This document shows positions 1-10,963 of a DNA stretch of 64,000 bases, in pieces; positions within the stretch are counted from its first letter, which is position 1; every line of letters begins with the position of its first letter. The position numbers and the translations under genes were made by a program. Under the pieces are notes generated by a model that saw nothing but the letters and a program-made list of their open reading frames with translations, made no database searches and was not told the origin of the DNA. Origin of the DNA: Hippophae tibetana (Eukaryota; Streptophyta; Magnoliopsida; Rosales; Elaeagnaceae). The stretch spans positions 73,764,449 through 73,828,448 of the forward strand of contig CM072810.1 in the NCBI GenBank assembly GCA_037013495.1, given 5' to 3'.

Positions 1-336
1 TTTAATTTTTCTTATTTATCATAAGTGTTTTTACGCATTTATTATTTACGGATGGATTAAGCAAATTTCATAACTAAATATACTCACTATAGTTGCATTA
101 CGTCTTAGGTTTTGTTGCTTGTATAAGAAAACAACAACCTTTTCATGGAGGAAGAACTAGTATAATTAATGAAAATATTTTTGACGAAGGTTTGTACTTT
201 TCTTTCGAGGGTTCTTGATATAATGCCTAGATTCGACACATCGAAGCGAGTGATCATTATTTTTTGGCATCAAATGGTTGCGGTTTATGGACATATTGAT
301 GTTGTATTCGTCTGGGGATTTAATTTCGTAGTTCAA
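1..336. repeat. Ancestral subunit U1 inside the monomer
   Basis: U1 shares ordered landmarks with U2: TTTTTACGC at 28 against TTTCTACGC at 370; TTTCATAA at 66 against 395; GTATAAGAAAAC at 121 against GTATTGAAAAAG at 444; CGAAGGTTTGTA at 185 against CGAAGCTTGTAA at 539; TATAAT at 219 against 558; ATTATTTTTTG at 256 against 586; ATCAAA at 269 against 599; GTTTAT at 283 against 612. Offsets stay within 323-360, mostly near 330. Divergence is large and the DNA is AT-rich, so this is an inference from colinear order rather than from overall identity. Confidence 0.6.
232..245. other. Short hairpin-forming inverted repeat TTCGA-CACA-TCGAA
   Basis: A perfect 5-bp stem with a 4-base loop, present near offset 232 of almost every monomer. 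The arm half TTCGACAC (232-239) is also the reverse complement of GTGTCGAA at 508-515 in the same monomer. Exceptions seen: the left arm reads TTCCA in monomers 47 and 48 (near 42190 and 43103), and the loop reads TACA near 20338. It could be a protein-binding site; that is inference only. Confidence 0.6.
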
Positions 337-631
337 TTTTAAATCTTCGTCTGTAATTCTTGATCTTTATTTCTACGCCCAATCAATCTATGTTTTTCAT
401 AAAAAAAATTGTAGTAAAAACAAGATGGGTTCTACTGTTTACAGTATTGAAAAAGAATATTTGATAAATCATAGTTCTAATTTTACACGCCATTACTTTT
501 GACTCGGGTGTCGAAACTTTTAATATAATATATCAAATCGAAGCTTGTAAATATTCCTATAATCAGAGCATGGATTTCTAAGAATATTATTTTTTGAAAT
601 CAAATTCAACCGTTTATATCACCTACCAAAG
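337..631. repeat. Ancestral subunit U2 inside the monomer
   Basis: U2 matches U1 as listed there and also matches U3: TTCGTCT at 346 against 641; TTTTTCA at 393 against 678; AATTG at 407 against 701; CAAGATGGGTTC at 421 against CAGGAATGTGTTC at 716; AATATTTGATAAATCAG near 457 against AATATTCTCTAGATCAG near 760; GAAGC at 540 against 842. Offsets lie between 285 and 309. U2 holds the GTGTCGAAAC...ATCGAAGC region, among the less variable parts of the monomer. Confidence 0.6.
508..554. other. AT-rich core flanked by two TCGAA motifs
   Basis: GTGTCGAAAC at 508 and ATCGAAGC at 537 flank an AT-only stretch (TTTTAATATAATATATCAAA). TCGAAACTTTTAATAT (511) and TCGAAGCTTGTAAATAT (538) form a degenerate direct repeat 27 bases apart. 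A further TCGAAGC is at 241. The arrangement recurs in nearly all monomers; E-type copies change GTGTCG to GTGGCG. Function unknown. Confidence 0.5.
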
Positions 632-914
632 TTTAAAATTTTCGTCTCATCTATTCCGTTTTTTTTTTCTTTCGATTTTTTTCAATGCCACTAAAAGAGC
701 AATTGAGTTAGGGATCAGGAATGTGTTCAAAAATATTCTCAATTTCTCTATATATAACAAATATTCTCTAGATCAGTGAAATATTATAATGAACCTTTAC
801 AAAGAATAGATTTGGAATATCTAATGGAAAGATTAATTTTGGAAGCAATTATTTTTGTTTTATTTACTTATATGCCCCTTATGTTTAGCGATTTTGTTTT
901 ACTGAATTGTGGAA
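632..914. repeat. Ancestral subunit U3 inside the monomer
   Basis: U3 is the shortest and most degraded of the three. It aligns to U2 through the landmarks listed for U2, and its start (TTTAAAATTTTCGTCT) resembles the starts of U1 (TTTAATTTTTCTTATTT) and U2 (TTTTAAATCTTCGTCT). From about offset 845 the alignment to U2 is shifted by roughly 40 bases (ATTATTTTTG at 849 against ATTATTTTTTG at 586), suggesting an internal loss in U3. Confidence 0.5.
659..668. repeat. Length-variable T homopolymer in the monomer
   Basis: T-run after TATTCCG, ten bases here. It varies from about eight to twelve or more among copies and accounts for much of the 911-916 bp length variation (long near 63622, short near 43528). 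A second T-run follows at about 676-682, and an A8 run at 401-408 also varies (A7 in copies near 45097, 53319 and 57890). These tracts are also where sequencing errors would be expected. Confidence 0.85.
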
Positions 915-1828
915 TTTAATTTTTCTTATTTATCATAAGTATTTTTAGGCTTTTATTATTTACAGATGGATTAAGAAAATTTCATAACTAAATATCCTCA
1001 TTATGGTTGCATTACGTCTTAGGTTTTGTTGCTTTTATAAGAAAACAAAAACCTTTTCATAGAGGTAGAACTAGTATAATTAATGAAAATATTTTTTACC
1101 AAGCTTTGTACTTTTCTTCCTAGGGTTCTTGATATAATACCTAGATTCGACACATCGAAGCGAGTGATCATTATTTTTTGGCATCAAAAGGTTGCGGTTT
1201 ATGGACATATTGATGTTGTATTCGTCTGCGGATTTAATTTCGTAGTTCATTTTTAAATCTTCGTCTCTTATTCTTGATCTTTATTTCTACGCTCAATCAA
1301 TCTATGTTTTTCATAAAAAAAATTGTGGGAAAAACAAGATGGGTTCTACTGTTTACAGTATTGAAAAAAGAATATTTGATAAATCAGAGTTCTAATTTTA
1401 CACGCCATTACTTTTGACTCGGGTGTCGAAACTTTTAATATAATATATCAAATCGAAGCTTGTAAATATTCCTATAATCAGAGCATGTATTTCTAAGAAT
1501 ATTATTTTTTGAAATCAAATTCAACCGTTTATATCACCTACCAATGTTTAAAATTTTCGTCTCATCTATTCCGTTTTTTTTTCTTTCGATTTTTTTCAAT
1601 GCCACTAAAAGAGCAATTGAGTTAGGGATCAGGAATGTGTTCAAAAATATTCTAAATTTCTCTATATATAGCAAATATTCTCTAGATCAGTGAAATATTC
1701 TAATGAACCTTTACAAAGAATATATTTGGAATATCTAATGGAAAGATTAATTTTGGAAGCAATTATTTTTGTTTTATTTACTTATATGCCCCTTATGTTT
1801 AGCGATTTTGTTTTACTGAATTGTGGAA

Positions 1829-3657
1829 TTTAATTTTTCTTATTTATCATAAGTGTTTTTACGCTTTTATTATTTACGGATGGATTAAGCAAATTTCATA
1901 ACTAAATATACTCACTATAGTTGCATTACGTCTTAGGTTTTGTTGCTTGTATAAGAAAACAACAACCTTTTCATGGAGGAAGAACTAGTATAATTAATGA
2001 AAATATTTTTGACGAAGGTTTGTACTTTTCTTTCGAGGGTTCTTGATATAATGCCTAGATTCGACACATCGAAGCGAGTGATCATTATTTTTTGGCATCA
2101 AATGGTTGCGGTTTATGGACATATTGATGTTGTATTCGTCTGGGGATTTAATTTCGTAGTTCAATTTTAAATCTTCGTCTGTAATTCTTGATCTTTATTT
2201 CTACGCCCAATCAATCTATGTTTTTCATAAAAAAAATTGTAGTAAAAACAAGATGGGTTCTACTGTTTACAGTATTGAAAAAGAATATTTGATAAATCAT
2301 AGTTCTAATTTTACACGCCATTACTTTTGACTCGGGTGTCGAAACTTTTAATATAATATATCAAATCGAAGCTTGTAAATATTCCTATAATCAGAGCATG
2401 GATTTCTAAGAATATTATTTTTTGAAATCAAATTCAACCGTTTATATCACCTACCAAAGTTTAAAATTTTCGTCTCATCTATTCCGTTTTTTTTTTCTTT
2501 CGATTTTTTTCAATGCCACTAAAAGAGCAATTGAGTTAGGGATCAGGAATGTGTTCAAAAATATTCTAAATTTCTCTATATATAACAAATATTCTCTAGA
2601 TCAGTGAAATATTATAATGAACCTTTACAAAGAATAGATTTGGAATATCTAATGGAAAGATTAATTTTGGAAGCAATTATTTTTGTTTTATTTACTTATA
2701 TGCCCCTTATGTTTAGCGATTTTGTTTTACTGAATTGTGGAATTTAATTTTTCTTATTTATCATAAGTATTTTTAGGCTTTTATTATTTACAGATGGATT
2801 AATAAAATTTCATAACTAAATATCCTCATTATGGTTGCATTACGTCTTAGGTTTTGTTGCTTTTATAAGAAAACAAAAACCTTTTCATAGAGGTAGAACT
2901 AGTATAATTAATGAAAATATTTTTTACCAAGCTTTGTACTTTTCTTCCTAGGGTTCTTGATATAATACCTAGATTCGACACATCGAAGCGAGTGATCATT
3001 ATTTTTTGGCATCAAAAGGTTGCGGTTTATGGACATATTGATGTTGTATTCGTCTGCGGATTTAATTTCGTAGTTCATTTTTAAATCTTCGTCTCTTATT
3101 CTTGATCTTTATTTCTACGCTCAATGAATCTATGTTTTTCATAAAAAAAATTGTGGGAAAAACAAGATGGGTTCTACTATTTACAGTATTGAAAAAAGAA
3201 TATTTGATAAATCAGAGTTCTAATTTTACACGCCATTACTTTTGACTCGGGTGTCGAAACTTTTAATATAATATATCAAATCGAAGCTTGTAAATATTCC
3301 TATAATCAGAGCATGTATTTCTAAGAATATTATTTTTTGAAATCAAATTCAACCGTTTATATCACCTACCAATGTTTAAAATTTTCGTCTCATCTATTCC
3401 GTTTTTTTTTTCTTTCGATTTTTTTCAATGCCACTAAAAGAGCAATTGAGTTAGGGATCAGGAATGTGTTCAAAAATATTCTAAATTTCTCTATATATAG
3501 CAAATATTCTCTAGATCAGTGAAATATTCTAATGAACCTTTACAAAGAATATATTTGGAATATCTAATGGAAAGATTAATTTTGGAAGCAATTATTTTTG
3601 TTTTATTTACTTATATGCCCCTTATGTTTAGCGATTTTGTTTTACTGAATTGTGGAA
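1829..3657. repeat. Higher-order dimer A-B, copy 2
   Basis: Monomers start at 1829 (A) and 2743 (B). Both A copies of this pair share the private variants CATCAAATGGTTGC and ATTGTAGTAAAAAC, showing that the dimer, not the monomer, was the duplicated unit. Confidence 0.93.
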
Positions 3658-6600
3658 TTTAATTTTTCTTATTTATCATAAGTGTTTTTACGCTTTTATT
3701 ATTTACGGATGGATTAAGCAAATTTCATAACTAAATATACTCACTATAGTTGCATTACGTCTTAGGTTTTGTTGCTTGTATAAGAAAACAACAACCTTTT
3801 CATGGAGGAAGAACTAGTATAATTAATGAAAATATTTTTGACGAAGGTTTGTACTTTTCTTTCGAGGGTTCTTGATATAATGCCTAGATTCGACACATCG
3901 AAGCGAGTGATCATTATTTTTTGGCATCAAAAGGTTGCGGTTTATGGACATATTGATGTTGTATTCGTCTGGGGATTTAATTTCGTAGTTCAATTTTAAA
4001 TCTTCGTCTGTAATTCTTGATCTTTATTTCTACGCCCAATCAATCTATGATTTTCATAAAAAAAATTGTAGGAAAAACAAAATGGGTTCTAATGTTTATA
4101 GTATTGAAAAAGAATATTTCATAAATCAGTGTTCTAATTTTACACGCCATTACTTTTTACTCGGGTGTCGAAACTTTTAATATAATATATCAAATCGAAG
4201 CTAGTAAATATTCCTATAATCAGAGCATGGATTTCTAAGAATATTATTTTTTGAAATCAAATTCAACCGTTTATATCACCTACCAAAGTTTAAAATTTTC
4301 GTCTCATCTATTCCGTTTTTTTTTTCTTTCGATTTTTTTCAATGCCACTAAAAGAGCAATTGAGTTAGGGATCCGGAATGTGTTCAAAAATATTCTAAAT
4401 TTCTCTATATATAACAAATATTCTCTAGATCAGTGAAATATTCTAATGAACCTTTACAAAGAATATATTTGGAATATCTAATGGAAAGATTAATTTTGGA
4501 AGCAATTATTTTTGTTTTATTTACTTATATGCCCCTTATGTTAAGCGATTTTGTTTTACTGAATTGTTGAATTTAATTTTTCTTATTTATCATAAGTGTT
4601 TTTACGCTTTTATTATTTACGGATGGATTAAGCAAATTTCATAACTAAATATACTCACTATAGTTGCATTACGTCTTAGGTTTTGTTGCTTGTATAAGAA
4701 AACAACAACCTTTTCATGGAGGAAGAACTAGTATAATTAATGAAAATATTTTTGACGAAGGTTTGTACTTTTATTTCGAGGGTTCTTGATATAATGCCTA
4801 GATTCGACACATCGAAGCGAGTGATCATTATTTTTTGGCATCAAATGGTTGCGGTTTATGGACATATTGATGTTGTATTCGTCTGCGGATTTAATTTCGT
4901 AGTTCAATTTTAAATCTTCGTCTGTAATTCTTGATCTTTATTTCTACGCCCAATCAATCTATGTTTTTCATAAAAAAAATTGTAGGAAAAACAAGATGGG
5001 TTCTACTGTTTACAGTATTGAAAAAGAATATTTGCTAAATCAGAGTTCTAATTTTACACGCCATTACTTTTGACTCGGGTGTCGAAACTTTTAATATAAT
5101 ATATCAAATCGAAGCTTGTAAATATTCCTATAATCAGAGCATGTATTTCTAAGAATATTATTTTTTGAAATCAAATTCAACCGTTTATATCACCTACCAA
5201 TGTTTAAAATTTTCGTCTCATCTATTCCGTTTTTTTTTTCTTTCGATTTTTTTCAATGCCACTAAAAGAGCAATTGAGTTAGGGATCAGGAATGTGTTCA
5301 AAAATATTCTAAATTTCTCTATATATAGCAAATATTCTCTAGATCAGTGAAATATTCTAATGAACCTTTACAAAGAATATATTTGGAATATCTAATGGAA
5401 AGATTAATTTTGGAAGCAATTATTTTTGTTTTATTTACTTATATGCCCCTTATGTTTAGCGATTTTGTTTTACTGAATTGTGGAATTTAATTTTTCTTAT
5501 TTATCATAAGTGTTTTTACGCTTTTATTATTTACGGATGGATTAAGCAAATTTCATAACTAAATATACTCACTATAGTTGCATTACGTCTTAGGTTTTGT
5601 TGCTTGTATAAGAAAACAACAACCTTTTCATGGAGGAAGAACTAGTATAATTAATGAAAATATTTTTGACGAAGGTTTGTACTTTTCTTTCGAGGGTTCT
5701 TGATATAATGCCTAGATTCGACACATCGAAGCGAGTGATCATTATTTTTTGGCATCAAAAGGTTGCGGTTTATGGACATATTGATGTTGTATTCGTCTGG
5801 GGATTTAATTTCGTAGTTCAATTTTAAATCTTCGTCTGTAATTCTTGATCTTTATTTCTACGCCCAATCAATCTATGATTTTCATAAAAAAAATTGTAGG
5901 AAAAACAAAATGGGTTCTAATGTTTATAGTATTGAAAAAGAATATTTCATAAATCAGTGTTCTAATTTTACACGCCATTACTTTTTACTCGGGTGTCGAA
6001 ACTTTTAATATAATATATCAAATCGAAGCTAGTAAATATTCCTATAATCAGAGCATGGATTTCTAAGAATATTATTTTTTGAAATCAAATTCAACCGTTT
6101 ATATCACCTACCAAAGTTTAAAATTTTCGTCTCATCTATTCCGTTTTTTTTTTCTTTCGATTTTTTTCAATGCCACTAAAAGAGCAATTGAGTTAGGGAT
6201 CAGGAATGTGTTCAAAAATATTCTAAATTTCTCTATATATAACAAATATTCTCTAGATCAGTGAAATATTCTAATGAACCTTTACAAAGAATATATTTGG
6301 AATATCTAATGGAAAGATTAATTTTGGAAGCAATTATTTTTGTTTTATTTACTTATATGCCCCTTATGTTAAGCGATTTTGTTTTACTGAATTGTGGAAT
6401 TTAATTTTTCTTATTTATCATAAGTGTTTTTACGCTTTTATTATTTACGGATGGATTAAGCAAATTTCATAACTAAATATACTCACTATAGTTGCATTAC
6501 GTCTTAGGTTTTGTTGCTTGTATAAGAAAACAACAACCTTTTCATGGAGGAAGAACTAGTATAATTAATGAAAATATTTTTGACGAAGGTTTGTACTTTT

Positions 6601-7312
6601 CTTTCGAGGGTTCTTGATATAATGCCTAGATTCGACACATCGAAGCGAGTGATCATTATTTGTTGGCATCAAAAGGTTGCGGTTTATGGACATATTTATG
6701 TTGTATTCGTCTGGGGATTTAATTTCGTAGTTCAATTTTAAATCTTCGTCTGTAATTCTTGATCTTTATTTCTACGCCCAATCAATCTATGTTTTTCATA
6801 AAAAAAATTGTAGGAAAAACAAGATGGGTTCTACTGTTTACAGTATTGAAAAAGAATATTTGATAAATCAGAGTTCTAATTTTACACGCCATTACTTTTG
6901 ACTCGGGTGTCGAACCTTTTAATATAATATATCAAATCGAAGCTTGTAAATATTCCTATAATCAGAGCATGGATTTCTAAGAATATTATTTTTTGAAATC
7001 AAATTCAACCGTTTATATCACCTACCAAAGTTTAAAATTTTCGTCTCATCTATTCCGTTTTTTTTTCTTTCGGTTTTTTTCAATGCCACTAAAAGAGCAA
7101 TTGAGTTAGGGATCAGGAATGTGTTCAAAAATATTCTAAATTTCTCTATATATAACAAATATTCTCTAGATCAGTGAAATATTCTAATGAACCTTTACAA
7201 AGAATAGATTTGGAATATCTAATGGAAAGATTAATTTTGGAAGCAATTATTTTTGTTTTATTTACTTATATGCCCCTTATGTTTAGCGATTTTGTTTTAC
7301 TGAATTGTGGAA
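3658..7312. repeat. Two further dimers with variant A monomers
   Basis: Monomers start at 3658, 4572, 5486 and 6400. The copies at 3658 and 5486 share many private variants (CAAAATGGGTTCTAATG, TTTCATAAATCAGTG, TTTTTACTCGGG, GAAGCTAGTAA, ATGTTAAGCG) and differ visibly only at GGATCCGG/GGATCAGG and TTGTTGA/TTGTGGA, so they are a recent 1828-bp duplication. The copy at 4572 is a hybrid: A head, B-like tail (GCATGTATTTC, CCAATGTTTA, TATATAGC). The copy at 6400 is A-like with private TTTGTTGGC and CATATTTATG. Confidence 0.9.
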
Positions 7313-10300
7313 TTTAATTTTTCTTAGTTATCATAAGTATTTTTACGCTTTTATTATTTACAGATGGATTAAGAAAATTTCATAACTAAATATCCTCATT
7401 ATGGTTGCATTACGTCTTAGGTTTTGTTGCTTTTATAAGAAAACAACAACCTTTTCATAGAGGTAGAACTAGTATAATTAATGAAAATATTTTTTACCAA
7501 GCTTTGTACTTTTCTTCCTAGGGTTCTTGATATAATACCTAGATTCGACACATCGAAGCGAGTGATCATTATTTTTTGGCATCAAAAGGTTGCGGTTTAT
7601 GGACATATTGATGTTGTATTCGTCTGGGGATTTAATTTCGTAGTTCAATTTTAAATCTTCGTCTGTAATTCTTGATCTTTATTTCTACGCCCAATCAATC
7701 TATGTTTTTCATAAAAAAAATTGTAGGAAAAACAAGATGGGTTCTACTGTTTACAGTATTGAAAAAGAATATTTGATAAATCAGAGTTCTAATTTTACAC
7801 GCCATTACTTTTGACTCGGGTGTCGAACCTTTTAATATAATATATCAAATCGAAGCTTGTAAATATTCCTATAATCAGAGCATGGATTTCTAAGAATATT
7901 ATTTTTTGAAATCAAATTCAACCGTTTATATCACCTACCAAAGTTTAAAATTTTCGTCTCATCTATTCCGTTTTTTTTTCTTTCGGTTTTTTTCAATGCC
8001 ACTATAAGAGCAATTGAGTTAGGGATCAGGAATGTGTTCAAAAATATTCTAAATTTCTCTATATCCAGCAAATATTCTCTAGATCAGTGAAATATTCTAA
8101 TGACCCTTTACAAAGAATAGATTTGGAATATCTAATGGAAAGATTAATTTGGGAAGCAATTATTTTTGTTTTATTTACTTATATGCCCCTTATGTTTAGC
8201 GATTTTTTTTACTGAATTGTGGAATTTAATTTTTCTTATTTATCATAAGTGTTTTTACGCTTTTATTATTTACGGATGGATTAAGCAAATTTCATAACTA
8301 AATATACTCACTATAGTTGCATTACGTCTTAGGTTTTGTTGCTTGTATAAGAAAACAACAAGCTTTTCATGGAGGAAGAACTAGTATAATTAATGAAAAT
8401 ATTTTTGACGAAGGTTTGTACTTTTCTTTCAAGGGTTCTTGATATAATGCCTAGATTCGACACATCGAAGCGAGTGATCATTATTTTTTGGCATCAAAAG
8501 GTTGCGGTTTATGGACATATTGATGTTGTATTCGTCTGGGGATTTAATTTCGTAGTTCAATTTTAAATCTTCGTCTGTAATTCTTGATCTTTATTTCTAC
8601 GCCCAATCAATCTATGTTTTTTATAAAAAAAATTGTAGGAAAAACAAGATGGGTTCTACTGTTTACAGTATTGAAAAAGAATATTTGCTAAATCAGAGTT
8701 CTAATTTTACACGCCATTACTTTTGACTCGGGTGTCGAAACTTTTAATATAATATATCAAATCGAAGCTTGTAAATATTCCTATAATCAGAGCATGGATT
8801 TCTAAGAATATTATTTTTTGAAATCAAATTCAACCGTTTATATCACCTACCAAAGTTTAAAATTTTCGTCTCATCTATTCCGTTTTTTTTTTCTTTCGAT
8901 TTTTTTCAATGCCACTAAAAGAGCAATTGAGTTAGGGATCAGGAATGTGTTCAAAAATATTCTAAATTTCTCTATATATAACAAATATTCTCTAGATCAG
9001 TGAAATATTCTAATGAACCTTTACAAAGAATAGATTTGGAATATCTAATGGAAAGATTAATTTTGGAAGCAATTATTTTTGTTTTATTTACTTATATTCC
9101 CCTTATGTTTAGCGATTTTGTTTTACTGAATTGTGGAATTTAATTTTTCTTAGTTATCATAAGTATTTTTACGCTTTTATTATTTACAGATGGATTAAGA
9201 AAATTTCATAACTAAATATCCTCATTATGGTTGCATTACGTCTTAGGTTTTGTTGCTTTTATAAGAAAACAAAAACCTTTTCATAGAGGTAGAACTAGTA
9301 TAATTAATGAAAATATTTTTTACCAAGCTTTGTACTTTTCTTCCTAGGGTTCTTGATATAATACCTAGATTCGACACATCGAAGCGAGTGATCATTATTT
9401 TTTGGCATCAAAAGGTTGCGGTTTATGGACATATTGATGTTGTATTCGTCTGGGGATTTAATTTCGTAGTTCAATTTTAAATCTTCGTCTGTAATTCTTG
9501 ATCTTTATTTCTACGCCCAATCAATCTATGTTTTTCATAAAAAAAATTGTAGGAAAAACAAGATGGGTTCTACTGTTTACAGTATTGAAAAAGAATATTT
9601 GATAAATCAGAGTTCTAATTTTACACGCCATTACTTTTGACTCGGGTGTCGAAACTTTTAATATAATATATCAAATCGAAGCTTGTAAATATTCCTATAA
9701 TCAGAGCATGGATTTCTAAGAATATTATTTTTTGAAATCAAATTCAACCGTTTATATCACCTAACAAAGTTTAAAATTTTCGTCTCATCTATTCCGTTTT
9801 TTTTCTTTCGGTTTTTTTCAATGCCACTATAAGAGCAATTGAGTTAGGGATCAGGAATGTGTTTTAAAATATTCTAAATTTCTCTATATCCAGCAAATAT
9901 TCTCTAGATCAGTGAAATATTCTAATGACCCTTTACAAAGAATAGATTTGGAATATCTAATGGAAAGATTATTTTGGGAAGCAATTATTTTTGTTTTATT
10001 TTCTTATATGCCCCTTATGTTTAGCGATTTTTTTTACTGAATTGTGGAATTTAATTTTTCTTATTTATCATAAGTGTTTTTACGCTTTTATTATTTACGG
10101 ATGGATTAAGCAAATTTCATAACTAAATATACTCACTATAGTTGCATTACGTCTTAGGTTTTGTTGCTTGTATAAGAAAACAACAAGCTTTTCATGGAGG
10201 AAGAACTAGTATAATTAATGAAAATATTTTTGACGAAGGTTTGTACTTTTCTTTCGAGGATTCTTGATATAATGCCTAGATTCGACACATCGAAGCGAGT

Positions 10301-10963
10301 GATCATTATTTTTTGGCATCAAAAGGTTGCGGTTTATGGACATATTGATGTTGTATTCGTCTGGGGATTTAATTTCGTAGTTCAATTTTAAATCTTCGTC
10401 TGTAATTCTTGATCTTTATTTCTACGCCCAATCAATCTATGTTTTTCATAAAAAAAATTGTAGGAAAAACAAGATGGGTTCTACTGTTTACAGTATTGAA
10501 AAAGAATATTTGATAAATCAGAGTTCTAATTTTACACGCCATTACTTTTGACTCGGGTGTCGAAACTTTTAATATAATATATCAAATCGAAGCTTGTAAA
10601 TATTCCTATAATCAGAGCATGGATTTCTAAGAATATTATTTTTTGAAATCAAATTCAACCGTTTATATCACCTACCAAAGTTTAAAATTTTCGTCTCATC
10701 TATTCCGTTTTTTTTTTCTTTCGATTTTTTTCAATGCCACTAAAAGAGCAATTGAGTTAGGGATCAGGAATGTGTTCAAAAATATTCTAAATTTCTCTAT
10801 ATATAACAAATATTCTCTAGATCAGTGAAATATTCTAATGAACCTTTACAAAGAATAGATTTGGAATATCTAATGGAAAGATTAATTTTGGAAGCAATTA
10901 TTTTTGTTTTATTTACTTATATGCCCCTTATGTTTAGCGATTTTGTTTTACTGAATTGTGGAA
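7313..10963. repeat. B'/A' dimers, copies 1-2
   Basis: Monomers start at 7313 (B'), 8225 (A'), 9139 (B') and 10050 (A'). B' copies carry TTCTTAGTTATC at the start and a tail with TATAAGAGC, CCAGCAAAT and TTTTTTTTACTG. A' copies carry ACAAGCTTTTCATGG, which creates an extra HindIII-type AAGCTT. Period about 1825 bp, a little shorter than the dimer to the left because of shorter homopolymers and single-base losses in the tails. Confidence 0.9.

Larger units (their letters stand above)
1..914. repeat. Reference monomer 1 (subfamily A)
   Basis: First copy, used here as the coordinate frame for offsets. It contains a SpeI-type ACTAGT (156-161), a small hairpin (232-245), a BclI-type TGATCA (251-256), an A8 run (401-408), HindIII-type AAGCTT (541-546), a T10 run (659-668) and XbaI-type TCTAGA (766-771). 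Subfamily A is marked by AAGCAAATTTC, ATATACTCACTATAG, CATGGAGGAAG and TTTTTGACGAAGG in the first 190 bases. The next copy starts at 915. Position 1 is a convenient phase, not a demonstrated biological boundary. Confidence 0.97.
1..1828. repeat. Higher-order dimer A-B, copy 1
   Basis: Monomers start at 1 (A) and 915 (B). B is marked by AGTATTTTTAGGC, CAGATGGATTAAGAAAA, TCCTCATTATGG, TTTTATAAG, CATAGAGGTAG and TTTTTTACCAAGC in its head, and by GCATGTATTTC, CCAATGTTTA and TATATAGC in its tail. Copy 1 and the next dimer are nearly the same base for base; I noticed an A for T near 37, CTCAATT for CTAAATT near 738 and AAGAAAATT for AATAAAATT in the B monomer. Confidence 0.93.

Noticed and set aside
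224-245. Possible RNA polymerase III B box at GATTCGACAC
   Set aside because: The usual G before TTCGA is an A here, and I find no A box at a suitable distance upstream and no tRNA-like fold.
497-520. Possible CENP-B box around ACTCGGGTGTCGAAAC
   Set aside because: It contains CGGG and TTCG-like elements, but their spacing and order do not fit the NTTCGNNNNANNCGGGN pattern on either strand.
518-537. TATA-like AT stretch as a promoter
   Set aside because: An AT-only run is expected by chance in DNA of this composition, and no initiator, downstream gene or terminator accompanies it. Transcription of the satellite is possible but not shown.
594-779. A ~61-codon + strand open frame that recurs once per monomer in many copies
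   Set aside because: It opens at TTG, not ATG, in all but two copies, and is simply the same satellite offset repeated. In-frame stops and frameshifts from T-run length variation break it in many copies. Two longer versions (29813-30022 and 54401-54610) exist only because a TAA after ATGGATTCC was lost. There is no ribosome-binding site, intron signal or codon-type bias to support a gene.
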